From JANQNX01 sp040217095 (lineage in GTDB: Bacteria; Pseudomonadota; Gammaproteobacteria; Eutrophobiales; Eutrophobiaceae), in the NCBI GenBank assembly GCA_965229565.1, contig OZ245888.1, positions 1,488,001 to 1,552,000 on the forward strand: DNA of 64,000 nt, written 5' to 3'. Below are positions 8,982 through 17,581 of the stretch, in pieces (the first letter of the stretch is position 1; every line of letters begins with the position of its first letter). A program made the translations under genes and the position numbers. The notes under the pieces were generated by a model. That model had not been told where the DNA came from. It ran no database searches and saw only the letters and a list, made by a program, of their open reading frames with translations.

Positions 8982-11283
8982 CCAGCCTGGCTGGCAGATC
9001 AATAAATAACCCGTAGGCACGGCTGTTACCGGGTGCCAGCTCGTCGAACTGGCTACTGGTCGACACCTCACCTGGCTGGCGACCGGAAGAAAACCGGTCT
9101 TCTCCCTTGCCCGCATCAACCAGCACTGACCAGCTGTAGACTGGTTGTTCCGGGTCGTAGTGATAATGATTCCTGCCCGAGTTACCCTGAATACTGCCGC
9201 CGCTCGCTGAATAGGTATCCTGGCCATCCAGGTCGACCAACCAGGCCTGGGCCTGCATCGCAGCGGCCCCCTGGCACAATTCATCACCCTGATAACGATC
9301 ATCACCACTGACATCGATAAGTAGACCCAGCGCCACATCCCAGGCGGCGCCCTGGCAAGCGGCGGTCATTCCCTGGTATTGATCATTACCTGCATCGTCT
9401 CGTAATACCCCGCTGGCCTGGTGTACGCCAAAACCCTGGCTGTAACGATTACCCTGGTAAATATCGTCCCCGGCATGATCATGGAGGATGCCCAGTCCCC
9501 AGTAGTAGGCGCCACCCTGGCTGAATTCACCGGCATCGTAATGGTCATTACCCTGTTTATCCACTATCACGCCAATGCCGCCGCTGTCGTAGTGACGTAT
9601 TCCAAAGCCAAATCCCTGGCTGAATCCTGCGAACACATTCTCTGTGCCGTATACCGATGGCATCCGGTAGTTGGCCTGGTAGTGGTCATCACCACCCTCA
9701 TCATAAATGAGCCCCAGTGCCCTGGGGCCTCCCAGTCCCTGGCTAAAGCCCCAGGATTGATAACTGTCTGATCCGGTACCAAGATCGATCAGCAGACCGG
9801 CGCCATAAAAGGCCGCGCCGTTGGAAAAATAGTTGCCTGTATAGATATCATTACCAGCGCGATCAATGAGTATGCCGATGCCCATCATACCGCTACCGTT
9901 TGCGGCCAGTTCACCCACGTAGATATCGTCACCGTCATGGTCTATTACTATCGAAATACCCAGCCAGGCCGAACCGGGACCGGCGTGGTCACCTTCGTAG
10001 CGATCATCGCCGGCTTGATCGATGATCAGCCTGGCACTACCGGCCTGGTAACCTGATGCACGGTAGATATCGTTCCCGCCCGGATCGTAGACGGCAGCGA
10101 TATGCTGCAGGTCATACTGGTTATCGCCCTCACCGCCGTATACAACCCAGCCACGTTCAGTTTTTATGGCTGCCTTGATTTCGCCCGTTATGGCTTGCGT
10201 CAATTCTACGGGTAACGTAACTGAAGTTTTTCGATCCAGCGTAAGCGGCAGACGATTATTGATCAGGCATGAAAAGGCGGCTGCCGAAGTCAGCAGTGCC
10301 TCGTAATCGATGAGCATACTGCTGTTCATTGCATTGAGAGAGCGTTCCGGAAACAATTGCCGCTCGAGCGTGCGTTGCCGGGTTAGTTCCTCCAGCAGGT
10401 AGCGCAAATCGGCATATACCTGGTCCAGTTTCTCCTGTCCCCAACCTGGAAAGGCATGTAACAAGTGCCCCTGGGCCTCGTTGACCGCCTCTACCATGGT
10501 GCTGAATGTCGGTACCTGTTTGCATTCAGGCAAGTCGGCTGCAGCCAGGTCCAGGTTGCGTGCAATCTCTTGCAACAGTCGCTGCGGGTCCTTGCCGATA
10601 TCGAGCAGAGGCAGGCTGACCTGTTGCTGCAGCTCGGTTAGCCGGTAAGGCTGCTGAAAGGGATACAGTGCCCGTGACAGGGAATGAAAACCGCGTTGGC
10701 TACTTTGCCAGTCAGCGAACAGTTGATGTAAATCTGCCACTGCATTGACAAGCCCCTGTTCGGTCACGGTCGTTTTCAACAACCCGGTCACACCTGTGTC
10801 CGCTCCGACCAGGGGTAAAGTTTTCTGCCTTGATGCATAGCTGCTGGCATCATGTTTCGTTATTGGGCCTGTCCAGTCATTTCGGTCACCGGTCACGACC
10901 CGTAGCAGTTTCATTTCCGTCTCGCTGCTATCAGGTTCTATAAAGCCCAGTGTGACAGGCTGGCCGGGCGTTAACCTGGCCACGATTTGCCGGAAGTTTT
11001 CGGGATTGACCTCTGTGCCATCAATCGATACCAGCACGTCGCGCCTGATATCAATACGGATATCCTGCTGCAGCGCCTTCAGCACCGGCCCTGGCCAGAG
11101 CCTGCCTACCATGACGGCGTCGCCCGTAGCGTTTGGCCTGGTCTCGATCCCAAGGAATGGCTCTGTTTCCGGGGCCAGATCCATGCGTGCCTGCGTGGCA
11201 CAGCCGGCCAGGCCGTACAGGGCGGCGAAAAACAGCCCTGACAGGTAGACTTTTGTGGTCAGTTTTGTAAAAAAAACACTCAT
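8971..11283 (-). CDS. Lipoprotein with PDZ-like domain and ~12 tandem G(D/N)D-x-Y repeats
   Basis: A 770-residue protein with a lipoprotein signal peptide (lipobox LAGC, Cys about residue 28). Residues ~40-110 look like a PDZ domain (VLVSIDGTEVNPENFRQIVARL). A helical middle (~115-355) follows, and then ~400 residues of tandem repeats with a 26-27 residue period. Each unit reads roughly G-(D/N)-D-x-Y-x-G, a few residues, S/A-Q-G, then G-x-G-x-L-I-D; I count about twelve, the last ones divergent. This suggests a beta-solenoid with acidic turns, possibly metal-binding, on the periplasmic or outer-membrane surface. I do not know the family by name. It is a single gene, convergent with rlmB and divergent from rpsF. 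Confidence 0.85.
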   Translation of the reverse strand: MSVFFTKLTTKVYLSGLFFAALYGLAGCATQARMDLAPETEPFLGIETRPNATGDAVMVGRLWPGPVLKALQQDIRIDIRRDVLVSIDGTEVNPENFRQIVARLTPGQPVTLGFIEPDSSETEMKLLRVVTGDRNDWTGPITKHDASSYASRQKTLPLVGADTGVTGLLKTTVTEQGLVNAVADLHQLFADWQSSQRGFHSLSRALYPFQQPYRLTELQQQVSLPLLDIGKDPQRLLQEIARNLDLAAADLPECKQVPTFSTMVEAVNEAQGHLLHAFPGWGQEKLDQVYADLRYLLEELTRQRTLERQLFPERSLNAMNSSMLIDYEALLTSAAAFSCLINNRLPLTLDRKTSVTLPVELTQAITGEIKAAIKTERGWVVYGGEGDNQYDLQHIAAVYDPGGNDIYRASGYQAGSARLIIDQAGDDRYEGDHAGPGSAWLGISIVIDHDGDDIYVGELAANGSGMMGIGILIDRAGNDIYTGNYFSNGAAFYGAGLLIDLGTGSDSYQSWGFSQGLGGPRALGLIYDEGGDDHYQANYRMPSVYGTENVFAGFSQGFGFGIRHYDSGGIGVIVDKQGNDHYDAGEFSQGGAYYWGLGILHDHAGDDIYQGNRYSQGFGVHQASGVLRDDAGNDQYQGMTAACQGAAWDVALGLLIDVSGDDRYQGDELCQGAAAMQAQAWLVDLDGQDTYSASGGSIQGNSGRNHYHYDPEQPVYSWSVLVDAGKGEDRFSSGRQPGEVSTSSQFDELAPGNSRAYGLFIDLPARLVID

Positions 11284-11383
11284 ATTTCAGCTATTTTGCG
11301 TTTCCCGGCTGATTTGCGTCAATTCAGGCCCGCAGCGTTTGCAGAGGCAGGTTGAATCCATTAGAATCGCGCCACTTTCCTTG

Positions 11384-11408
11384 CCTCACCCTGCCTGGTC
11401 AGGGGAGG
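11384..11408 (+). promoter_or_regulatory. Hairpin in the rpsF leader
   Basis: CCTC-A-CCCTG, loop CCTGGT, CAGGG-GAGG forms a nine-pair stem with one bulged A, ending about 22 bases before the rpsF ATG. The rpsF operon of many bacteria is autoregulated by S6:S18 binding to a leader structure; the position fits, but I do not see the full published motif. The rpsF ribosome binding site (GAGGA) lies just downstream of the hairpin. Confidence 0.35.
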
Positions 11409-11430
11409 CTATCATCCATGAGGACTGACA

Positions 11431-11832
11431 ATGAGACACTATGAAATCGTATTTCTGGTTCATCCGGACCAGAGTGAGCAGGTTCCTGCCATGATCGAAC
11501 GCTACCAGAGCCAGATTACCGGTAATGGTGGTACCGTACACCGACTTGAAGACTGGGGTCGCCGCCTGCTGGCATACCCGATCAACAAGATCCACAAGGC
11601 ACACTACGTATTAATGAATATTGAGTGTGATGCCGAAACCCTGAAACAGTTAACTGACGGCTTTCGTTTTAACGACGCGGTTATCCGTAACCTGGTCGTG
11701 AAAATGAACGAGGCCGTGACCGAACCCTCTCCCTTACTCAAGTCCAAGGAAGAAGAAGATGCACGCGATTCTCAACAGTCGAGTCGCGATGATTCCAGTG
11801 ACAAGAAACAAGAGTCGACCGCAGAGGCCTAA
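11431..11832 (+). CDS. rpsF: 30S ribosomal protein S6
   Basis: A 133-residue S6 beginning MRHYEIVFLVHPDQSEQVP, with the typical LEDWGRRLLAYPINK segment. The C-terminal tail (after about residue 100) is long, acidic and low-complexity, ending in Lys/Glu/Ser-rich sequence, as in gammaproteobacterial S6 proteins that are glutamylated by RimK; modification here is not shown. It heads the rpsF-rpsR-DUF2232-rplI cluster. A GAGGA ribosome binding site precedes the ATG. Confidence 0.97.
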   Translation: MRHYEIVFLVHPDQSEQVPAMIERYQSQITGNGGTVHRLEDWGRRLLAYPINKIHKAHYVLMNIECDAETLKQLTDGFRFNDAVIRNLVVKMNEAVTEPSPLLKSKEEEDARDSQQSSRDDSSDKKQESTAEA

Positions 11833-11849
11833 TCAGGAGGACAACAATC

Positions 11850-12074
11850 ATGGCACGTTATTTCAAAAGAAAAAGATATTGTCGATTTACTGCCGAAGGC
11901 GTTACGCAAATCGACTACAAGGACATCAATACATTAAAGAATTATGTATCGGAAAGCGGCAAGATTGTACCCAGCCGTATCTCTGGTACGAATGCGCGTT
12001 ACCAGCGTCAGCTATCAACGGCAATCAAGCGCGCCAGGTACCTGGCCTTGATCCCTTACTGCGACGCGCACTAG
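11850..12074 (+). CDS. rpsR: 30S ribosomal protein S18
   Basis: A 74-residue S18, with conserved CRFTAEGVTQIDYKDI, the SRISGT segment and ARYLALIPY. It partners S6 on the small-subunit platform. The gene has a strong GGAGG site nine bases before the ATG and begins 17 bases after rpsF stops. No priB lies between rpsF and rpsR, unlike the enterobacterial order. Confidence 0.98.
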   Translation: MARYFKRKRYCRFTAEGVTQIDYKDINTLKNYVSESGKIVPSRISGTNARYQRQLSTAIKRARYLALIPYCDAH

Positions 12075-12125
12075 TTAATAGTTACAGTAACGACCAGGTA
12101 TACGCAGGGTATTCCTGACCAGGTT

Positions 12126-13028
12126 TTGATTGGCAAATACATACTGAGTGGCCGTGTGCCGGCCATATTAACGACGGCAACCAGCGCGCTGCTTTCGTTA
12201 CTGATGCCACCACTTGCCTATATCATCAGTGGCACCGTGGTTGGACTTATTACCCTGCGCAAGGGCGCTGCACTTGGTTATCAAACCATGCTGGTGGCCC
12301 TGCTGATACTGTTGTTGTTCAGCCTGGTGGCTGGTATTCCTTACCAGTTAGCGATTGGCTACGCGCTGGGTATCTGGCTACCGGTGAGCATTTGCGCCGT
12401 AGTGTTGCGCTGGAGTGAATCCCAGGGAATCACCCTGATGGCGGCGGGCATACTGGCCATGGTATTCATCATCAGTATGTACCTGCTACTGCAGGATGTT
12501 GCTGGCTGGTGGCGTGAGTGGTTTGAAGTGATGCTGGAAAAGAACGTGCCGCAGCAAGACATGGGCCGTTACCAGGAGGCACTGGAACCGGCAGCGGTGT
12601 TGTTCAACGCCATCATCAGCGTTGGCGTCATGCTGAATATCATGATGAGCGTGTTACTGGCGCGCTGGTGGCAGTCGAGATTGTTTAACGCCGGGGCATT
12701 CCGACAGGAATTTTTTGCTTTACGGCTGCCCTCGCTGATTTTGCCAGTGAGTGGACTGGTGGTGGTCATGACCTTCGTCACCGAACAGCCATTGCAGGGC
12801 ATGATAAGAGACATACTTTTTATCATGATTTTTATGTACCTGGTGCAGGGTGTGTCAGCCGTACACCGGGTGGTCGACAAGTACGGTTTATCGTCCGGCT
12901 GGCTGGTGATGATGTACTGCATGCTGTTGTTAATACCGCAAATCGGTGTGCTGATAGCGTGCCTCGGTATGACCGATGTTTACATAAACTGGCGCAGAAA
13001 AAATGAACCGCCGGGGACCGAATCCTGA
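12126..13028 (+). CDS. DUF2232 multi-pass membrane protein
   Basis: A 300-residue integral inner-membrane protein with about eight hydrophobic segments (for example LVALLILLLFSLVAGI, MAAGILAMVFIISMYLLL and IRDILFIMIFMYLV). Its position between rpsR and rplI identifies it as the DUF2232 (YybS-like) protein found there in Pseudomonas and relatives. Its function is not established. The start used is TTG (12126); a GTG about 25 bases downstream is an alternative, as no strong ribosome binding site separates them. Confidence 0.85.
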   Translation: MIGKYILSGRVPAILTTATSALLSLLMPPLAYIISGTVVGLITLRKGAALGYQTMLVALLILLLFSLVAGIPYQLAIGYALGIWLPVSICAVVLRWSESQGITLMAAGILAMVFIISMYLLLQDVAGWWREWFEVMLEKNVPQQDMGRYQEALEPAAVLFNAIISVGVMLNIMMSVLLARWWQSRLFNAGAFRQEFFALRLPSLILPVSGLVVVMTFVTEQPLQGMIRDILFIMIFMYLVQGVSAVHRVVDKYGLSSGWLVMMYCMLLLIPQIGVLIACLGMTDVYINWRRKNEPPGTES

Positions 13029-13081
13029 GATAGTCACCGGCTAATCTGTTATTATGATTTAACGTGAGTTGAGGTAATCTG

Positions 13082-13537
13082 ATGGAAGTTATTTTACTCG
13101 AAAAAGTCTACAACCTTGGCGAACTTGGCGATAAGGTCAATGTAAAGCCGGGTTATGGACGTAACTATTTGATACCCAGTGGCAAAGCTGTTTCTGCTAC
13201 GAAAGAAAACGTGGCAAAGTTTGAAGAGCGTAAGGCCGAACTGGAAAAACAGCAGCAGGAAGCGCTGGCCGCGGCCAACGCCCGTGCCGAGAAACTGAAA
13301 GATGTCAGCATCAGCATAGCGCGTAAGGCCGGCGGCGAGGGCAAACTGTTTGGTTCTGTCAGTACCATAGATATCTCGGAAGCCGTCACTGCTACCGGTA
13401 CTGAACTGGAAAAACACGAAATCAGAATGCCCGAAGGTCCCATCCGTGCGACCGGTGAGTATGAATTCGATGTCCAGCTCCATGCGGATGTCATGACAAC
13501 GATTAAAGTGGTTGTCATAGAGGAAGAAGAAGCCTGA
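13082..13537 (+). CDS. rplI: 50S ribosomal protein L9
   Basis: A 151-residue L9 with the conserved N-terminal KVYNLGELGDKVNVKPGYG, the long connecting helix rich in Ala/Glu/Lys (residues ~45-75) and a C-terminal rRNA-binding domain (KLFGSVSTIDI). Length and domain layout are standard. It belongs to the rpsF-to-radA cluster and has a GAGG ribosome binding site (TTGAGGTAATCTG) before the ATG. Confidence 0.98.
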   Translation: MEVILLEKVYNLGELGDKVNVKPGYGRNYLIPSGKAVSATKENVAKFEERKAELEKQQQEALAAANARAEKLKDVSISIARKAGGEGKLFGSVSTIDISEAVTATGTELEKHEIRMPEGPIRATGEYEFDVQLHADVMTTIKVVVIEEEEA

Positions 13538-13569
13538 TCCGACGTTTCGGTTCAGCAACATAGTGACTC

Positions 13570-13616
13570 AGTGCGGCCCCGCAGTATGCCGCACTTTATT
13601 AAGGGTCTGCGGACCC
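13570..13616 (+). terminator. Two consecutive hairpins between rplI and dnaB
   Basis: AGTGCGG/CCGCACT (13570-13595, 12-base loop) is followed by TTATT, and directly after it GGGTC-TGCG-GACCC (13603-13616) stands just before the dnaB ribosome binding site. The first could be a partial terminator separating abundant ribosomal-protein mRNA from dnaB. The U-run is poor, so read-through is likely. Confidence 0.4.
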
Positions 13617-13627
13617 AGGGGTAGTTG

Positions 13628-15031
13628 ATGCAGGATACCTTGCCTTCATCCTTTTCGGGTGATGCTGAAACCACAGCACTGAAAATACCGCCGCATTCCA
13701 TCGAGGCCGAGCAGGCCGTACTGGGTGGTGTTTTCCTCGACCGGGAAGCATGGGACAAGATCGCAGAAAAAGTCAGGGAAGAAGACTTCTACCGCAAGGA
13801 CCACCGTATCATTTTCCGCGCTATCAGCAAACTCAGTGACGAGGGCATGCCCTATGACATCGTCACGGTAGCGGAGTGGCTGGAAAACCATCACCTGCTA
13901 GAAGACGCTGGCGGCATGCGCAATCTTGCTGCCCTGGCGGAAAATACGCCCAGTGCCAGTAACATTTCGTCCTACGCGGATATCGTTCGCAAACGTTCGA
14001 TCCTCAGGCAACTTATCCATGCCACAACGGAAATCAACGACACCGTGTTTAATCCACAGGGTCGTAGCAGTGAACAGATCCTGGAATTTGCCGAGCAGAC
14101 CGTGTTTGAGATCGCCGAATCGGAAAACAGGGGGCGCAAGAGCTACCAGTTCATCAAGGAATACCTGAAAGATGCGCTCGACCGGGTTGACGAACTGTTT
14201 CATAAAGACAGCCCGATTACCGGTGTCGCAACCGGTTTTGACGACCTCGACCTGAAGACGGCTGGCCTGCAGAAATCGGATTTGATCATCGTTGCCGGTC
14301 GTCCCTCCATGGGCAAAACGGCATTGGCGATCAATATTGCCGAGCATGCTGCCATCAAGGAAAAAAAGAGCGTTGCTGTATTCAGTATGGAAATGCCGGG
14401 AGAACAACTCGCCATGCGCATGATGTCTTCGCTCGGTCGTATCGATCAGCACAAGGTCAGGACCGGTAAACTGGAAGACGATGACTGGCCGCGGCTGACT
14501 TCCGCCGTGGGTATACTGCAGGAAACCCGTATGTTCATCGATGATACACCGGCCTTAACTCCTGCAGAATTGCGTGCCCGCTGCCGCCGTATAGCGCGGG
14601 AACACGGGCTGGACCTGATCGTGATTGACTACCTGCAACTGATGCAAGTCGCTGGCACGACAGAAAACCGTACTAATGAAATCTCGGAGATCTCGCGCTC
14701 TTTGAAGGCCATGGCCAAGGAATTGCAAGTGCCGGTCATTGCCCTGTCGCAGCTGAATCGTAGTCTCGAGCAACGTACCGACAAGCGTCCAGTAATGTCA
14801 GACCTGCGTGAATCGGGCGCCATAGAACAGGATGCCGATGTAATCCTGTTTATCTACCGTGACGAGGTATATGACGAGGAAAGCCCGGACAAGGGCATTG
14901 CCGAGGTCATTATAGGCAAGCAGCGTAATGGTCCCATCGGCAGGGTGAGACTGGCGTTCCGTGGTCAATACACGCGTTTCGAGAACTACGTGGAGGACTA
15001 CGCCCTACCACCGGCCGGGGTTTATGAATGA
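13628..15031 (+). CDS. dnaB: Replicative DNA helicase DnaB
   Basis: A 467-residue hexameric 5'-3' helicase of the replication fork. The N-terminal DnaB domain (about 20-125, starting PHSIEAEQAVLGG) is followed by a RecA-type motor with Walker A GRPSMGKTALAI, Walker B LIVIDYLQLM and the DLRESGAIEQDAD segment. No intein interrupts the Walker region. The ATG at 13628 follows an AGGGG site; an in-frame TTG one codon earlier is less likely. The stop overlaps the alr start (ATGA). Confidence 0.98.
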   Translation: MQDTLPSSFSGDAETTALKIPPHSIEAEQAVLGGVFLDREAWDKIAEKVREEDFYRKDHRIIFRAISKLSDEGMPYDIVTVAEWLENHHLLEDAGGMRNLAALAENTPSASNISSYADIVRKRSILRQLIHATTEINDTVFNPQGRSSEQILEFAEQTVFEIAESENRGRKSYQFIKEYLKDALDRVDELFHKDSPITGVATGFDDLDLKTAGLQKSDLIIVAGRPSMGKTALAINIAEHAAIKEKKSVAVFSMEMPGEQLAMRMMSSLGRIDQHKVRTGKLEDDDWPRLTSAVGILQETRMFIDDTPALTPAELRARCRRIAREHGLDLIVIDYLQLMQVAGTTENRTNEISEISRSLKAMAKELQVPVIALSQLNRSLEQRTDKRPVMSDLRESGAIEQDADVILFIYRDEVYDEESPDKGIAEVIIGKQRNGPIGRVRLAFRGQYTRFENYVEDYALPPAGVYE

Positions 15032-16107
15032 CACGACCATCTAGGGTCGTTGTCGATAAACAGGCCCTGCGTCACAATCTCCAGCGAGTTAAACAACTCG
15101 CACCTCATTCCCGGGTTATGGCTATTATCAAGGCAGACGCCTACGGTCACGGAATCGTGCGCGTGGCCGAAACGCTCTCGGAGGCCGATGCCTTTGGCGT
15201 GGCCTGCCTGGAAGAGGCACAACAGTTGCGCTCGGCAGGCGTTAGCAACGACATAGTCCTGCTGGAAGGACCACACAAGGCACAAGACCTGCCGCAAATA
15301 GCCGAACTCGAACTTGATATCGTGATCCATAACGCGCACCAGGTCGATATCATCGAGAAGACGAGCCTGGCTGCGCCGTTACAGTGCTGGATCAAGATTG
15401 ACACCGGTATGCATCGACTGGGTTTTTCCCTGCAGGAATTTCCAGATGTATTGCAACGTTTACAGGCTTGTAAAACGGTTAAACCAACGTTGCGCCTGAT
15501 GACGCACCTGGCGACCGCCAATGAACAGCAGCATCCTTTAACCGATAAACAACTGGATAGCTTTAGCCAGCTTTGCCGTGACATCGCGCTGGAAAAGACC
15601 ATTGCCAATTCGGCTGCGGTACTTAGTTTGCCGCAGTCACATTGTGACTGGGTCAGGCCTGGCCTGATGCTGTATGGCGTATCACCCATGGTCGATAGCA
15701 TGGCTTCAGAATACGGGCTTAAACCGGTGATGACGCTTGAATCCGAGATCATTGCTATCCAGCATTTAAAGGCCGGTGAGCCGGTAGGCTATGGTGCGAC
15801 CTGGTGTTGCCCGGAAGATATGCCGGTAGGCATTGTTGCCGCTGGTTATGGCGATGGCTTCCCACGCCACGCCCGTTCCGGTACGCCGGTCCTTGTCAAC
15901 GATGTGCGTTGCGCACTGATCGGGCGTGCCTCCATGGATATGTTGACCATAGACTTGCGTAACCAGTCCAATGCCCACATTGGCGACAGGGTAGTATTAT
16001 GGGGTGAAAACCTGCCCATCGAAGAAATCGCACAGCATGCCGGCACCATCCCGTACGAGTTGCTCTGCGGAGTACATAAACGCCTGAGCTTTATCGAACG
16101 TGGCTAA
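15028..16107 (+). CDS. alr: Alanine racemase (PLP)
   Basis: A 359-residue fold-type III PLP enzyme interconverting L- and D-alanine for peptidoglycan. The PLP lysine lies in IIKADAYGHG near residue 35, and the second catalytic base tyrosine is in GYGDGFPRHA. The length is normal. Its ATG overlaps the dnaB stop and its end overlaps radA by eight bases, so the three genes form one transcript as in Pseudomonas and relatives. Confidence 0.97.
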   Translation: MTRPSRVVVDKQALRHNLQRVKQLAPHSRVMAIIKADAYGHGIVRVAETLSEADAFGVACLEEAQQLRSAGVSNDIVLLEGPHKAQDLPQIAELELDIVIHNAHQVDIIEKTSLAAPLQCWIKIDTGMHRLGFSLQEFPDVLQRLQACKTVKPTLRLMTHLATANEQQHPLTDKQLDSFSQLCRDIALEKTIANSAAVLSLPQSHCDWVRPGLMLYGVSPMVDSMASEYGLKPVMTLESEIIAIQHLKAGEPVGYGATWCCPEDMPVGIVAAGYGDGFPRHARSGTPVLVNDVRCALIGRASMDMLTIDLRNQSNAHIGDRVVLWGENLPIEEIAQHAGTIPYELLCGVHKRLSFIERG

Positions 16108-17470
16108 GTCAAAGTACCGTTTTCACTGTAATGCCTGTGGTGCCGAGGCGCCAAAATGGACAGGTCAGTGCCCTGACTGTCTTGAATGGAATACCCTGCA
16201 GGAAGTCCTGGTTGAAAAACCTTCAGCCAATGCCAGCCGTTTTAAAGAACACCTGGCTGGTCCCAGCCAGGTGTGTTCGCTGGACGAGGTCGACAGTGAA
16301 GAAGACGTTCGTGCCGCAACCGGGATCAGTGAACTTGATCGCGTGCTGGGCGGTGGACTGGTAAGGGGCTCAGTGACGCTAATCGGTGGCGACCCGGGTA
16401 TTGGCAAGTCGACGTTGTTGTTGCAAATGTTATCCAGCCTGGAGACGCATGCAAAGCTTTCCAGTCTGTATGTTACCGGTGAGGAGTCGGCACAACAGGT
16501 TGGCTTGCGTGGTAAACGACTGGGTTTGCCACTCGCCGGTTTACGCATCCTGACCGAAAACCACCTCGAAAAGATCATGGACGTGGCCAGCAAGGAGCGC
16601 CCCAGCGTTATCGTGATTGATTCCATCCAGACCATATACAGCGACCTGATACAGTCGGCCCCGGGTTCGGTGGCACAGGTGAGAGAATGTGCAGCACAAC
16701 TGGTACGGTTTGCCAAGCAAACCCAGATGTCGCTGTTCCTGGTCGGACATGTAACCAAGGATGGCTCGTTGGCAGGTCCGCGGGTACTGGAGCATATGGT
16801 CGACACGGTACTGTATTTCGAGGGTGATAATAACAGCCGCTTTCGGGTCGTGCGTTCCATCAAGAACCGCTTTGGTGCCGTGAATGAACTCGGCATTTAT
16901 GCCATGACTGACAAGGGATTGCGCGAAGTCAGTAACCCCTCCGCGATATTCCTGTCGCGCAATGACGAACCGGTACCGGGCAGTGCCGTCATGGTCACGC
17001 GCGAGGGCACCCGGCCACTACTGGTGGAAGTGCAGGCCCTGGTAGATGCTTCACACCTGGCGAATCCCAGGCGAGTCGCACTGGGACTGGAACAAAATCG
17101 CCTGGCATTGCTGCTGGCTGTTTTGCACCGGCATGCCAGCCTGTCGGTAGGTGACCAGGATGTCTTCGCCAATATCGTCGGTGGCGTGCGCGTGTCTGAA
17201 ACGGCGGTGGATTTGCCCCTGCTGATGGCCATCGTCTCCAGTCTTCGAAACAAGCCACTGCCAACTGATATGGTGATATTTGGCGAGGTGGGACTTTCCG
17301 GCGAGATCAGGCCGGTCCAGAATGGCGTGGAACGTATCAACGAGGCCAGCAAGCACGGTTTCAAGCAGGCCCTTATTCCTTCTGCTAACAGCCCCAGGGA
17401 AGGCGTGGGCGATATTACAGTGCGGGCCGTCAAGCATTTATCCGAGGCGCTGGCCGTTCTGTACGACTAG
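16100..17470 (+). CDS. radA: DNA repair protein RadA
   Basis: A 456-residue RecA-like branch-migration protein. In order: N-terminal C4 zinc finger (CNACG...CPDC, about 10-27), Walker A GGDPGIGKSTLL (about 95), the RadA-specific KNRFG motif (in SIKNRFGAVNELG), and a C-terminal Lon-protease-like domain (about 290-456) that lacks peptidase function in the family. It overlaps alr by eight bases and ends the cluster. Confidence 0.97.
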   Translation: MAKSKYRFHCNACGAEAPKWTGQCPDCLEWNTLQEVLVEKPSANASRFKEHLAGPSQVCSLDEVDSEEDVRAATGISELDRVLGGGLVRGSVTLIGGDPGIGKSTLLLQMLSSLETHAKLSSLYVTGEESAQQVGLRGKRLGLPLAGLRILTENHLEKIMDVASKERPSVIVIDSIQTIYSDLIQSAPGSVAQVRECAAQLVRFAKQTQMSLFLVGHVTKDGSLAGPRVLEHMVDTVLYFEGDNNSRFRVVRSIKNRFGAVNELGIYAMTDKGLREVSNPSAIFLSRNDEPVPGSAVMVTREGTRPLLVEVQALVDASHLANPRRVALGLEQNRLALLLAVLHRHASLSVGDQDVFANIVGGVRVSETAVDLPLLMAIVSSLRNKPLPTDMVIFGEVGLSGEIRPVQNGVERINEASKHGFKQALIPSANSPREGVGDITVRAVKHLSEALAVLYD

Positions 17471-17581
17471 TACCCGGGCCCACATATTTATGTCCCGGCG
17501 TAGTAATAGGTCCGTGTTTTGCATATCCTTTGTGATAAATCAATCAGCTGCCTCCTTCAAAAGGATTTGCAGCCAACATAA

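Noticed and set aside
9000..10130. RTX calcium-binding toxin repeats in the lipoprotein
   Set aside because: The GxDxY pieces recur every 26-27 residues, not every nine, and the protein has a lipobox and no type I secretion genes beside it.
16165..16896. 243-codon minus-strand ORF inside radA, and similar ones inside dnaB, rplI and the lipoprotein gene
   Set aside because: All lie opposite strongly conserved genes and have compositions typical of antisense frames.
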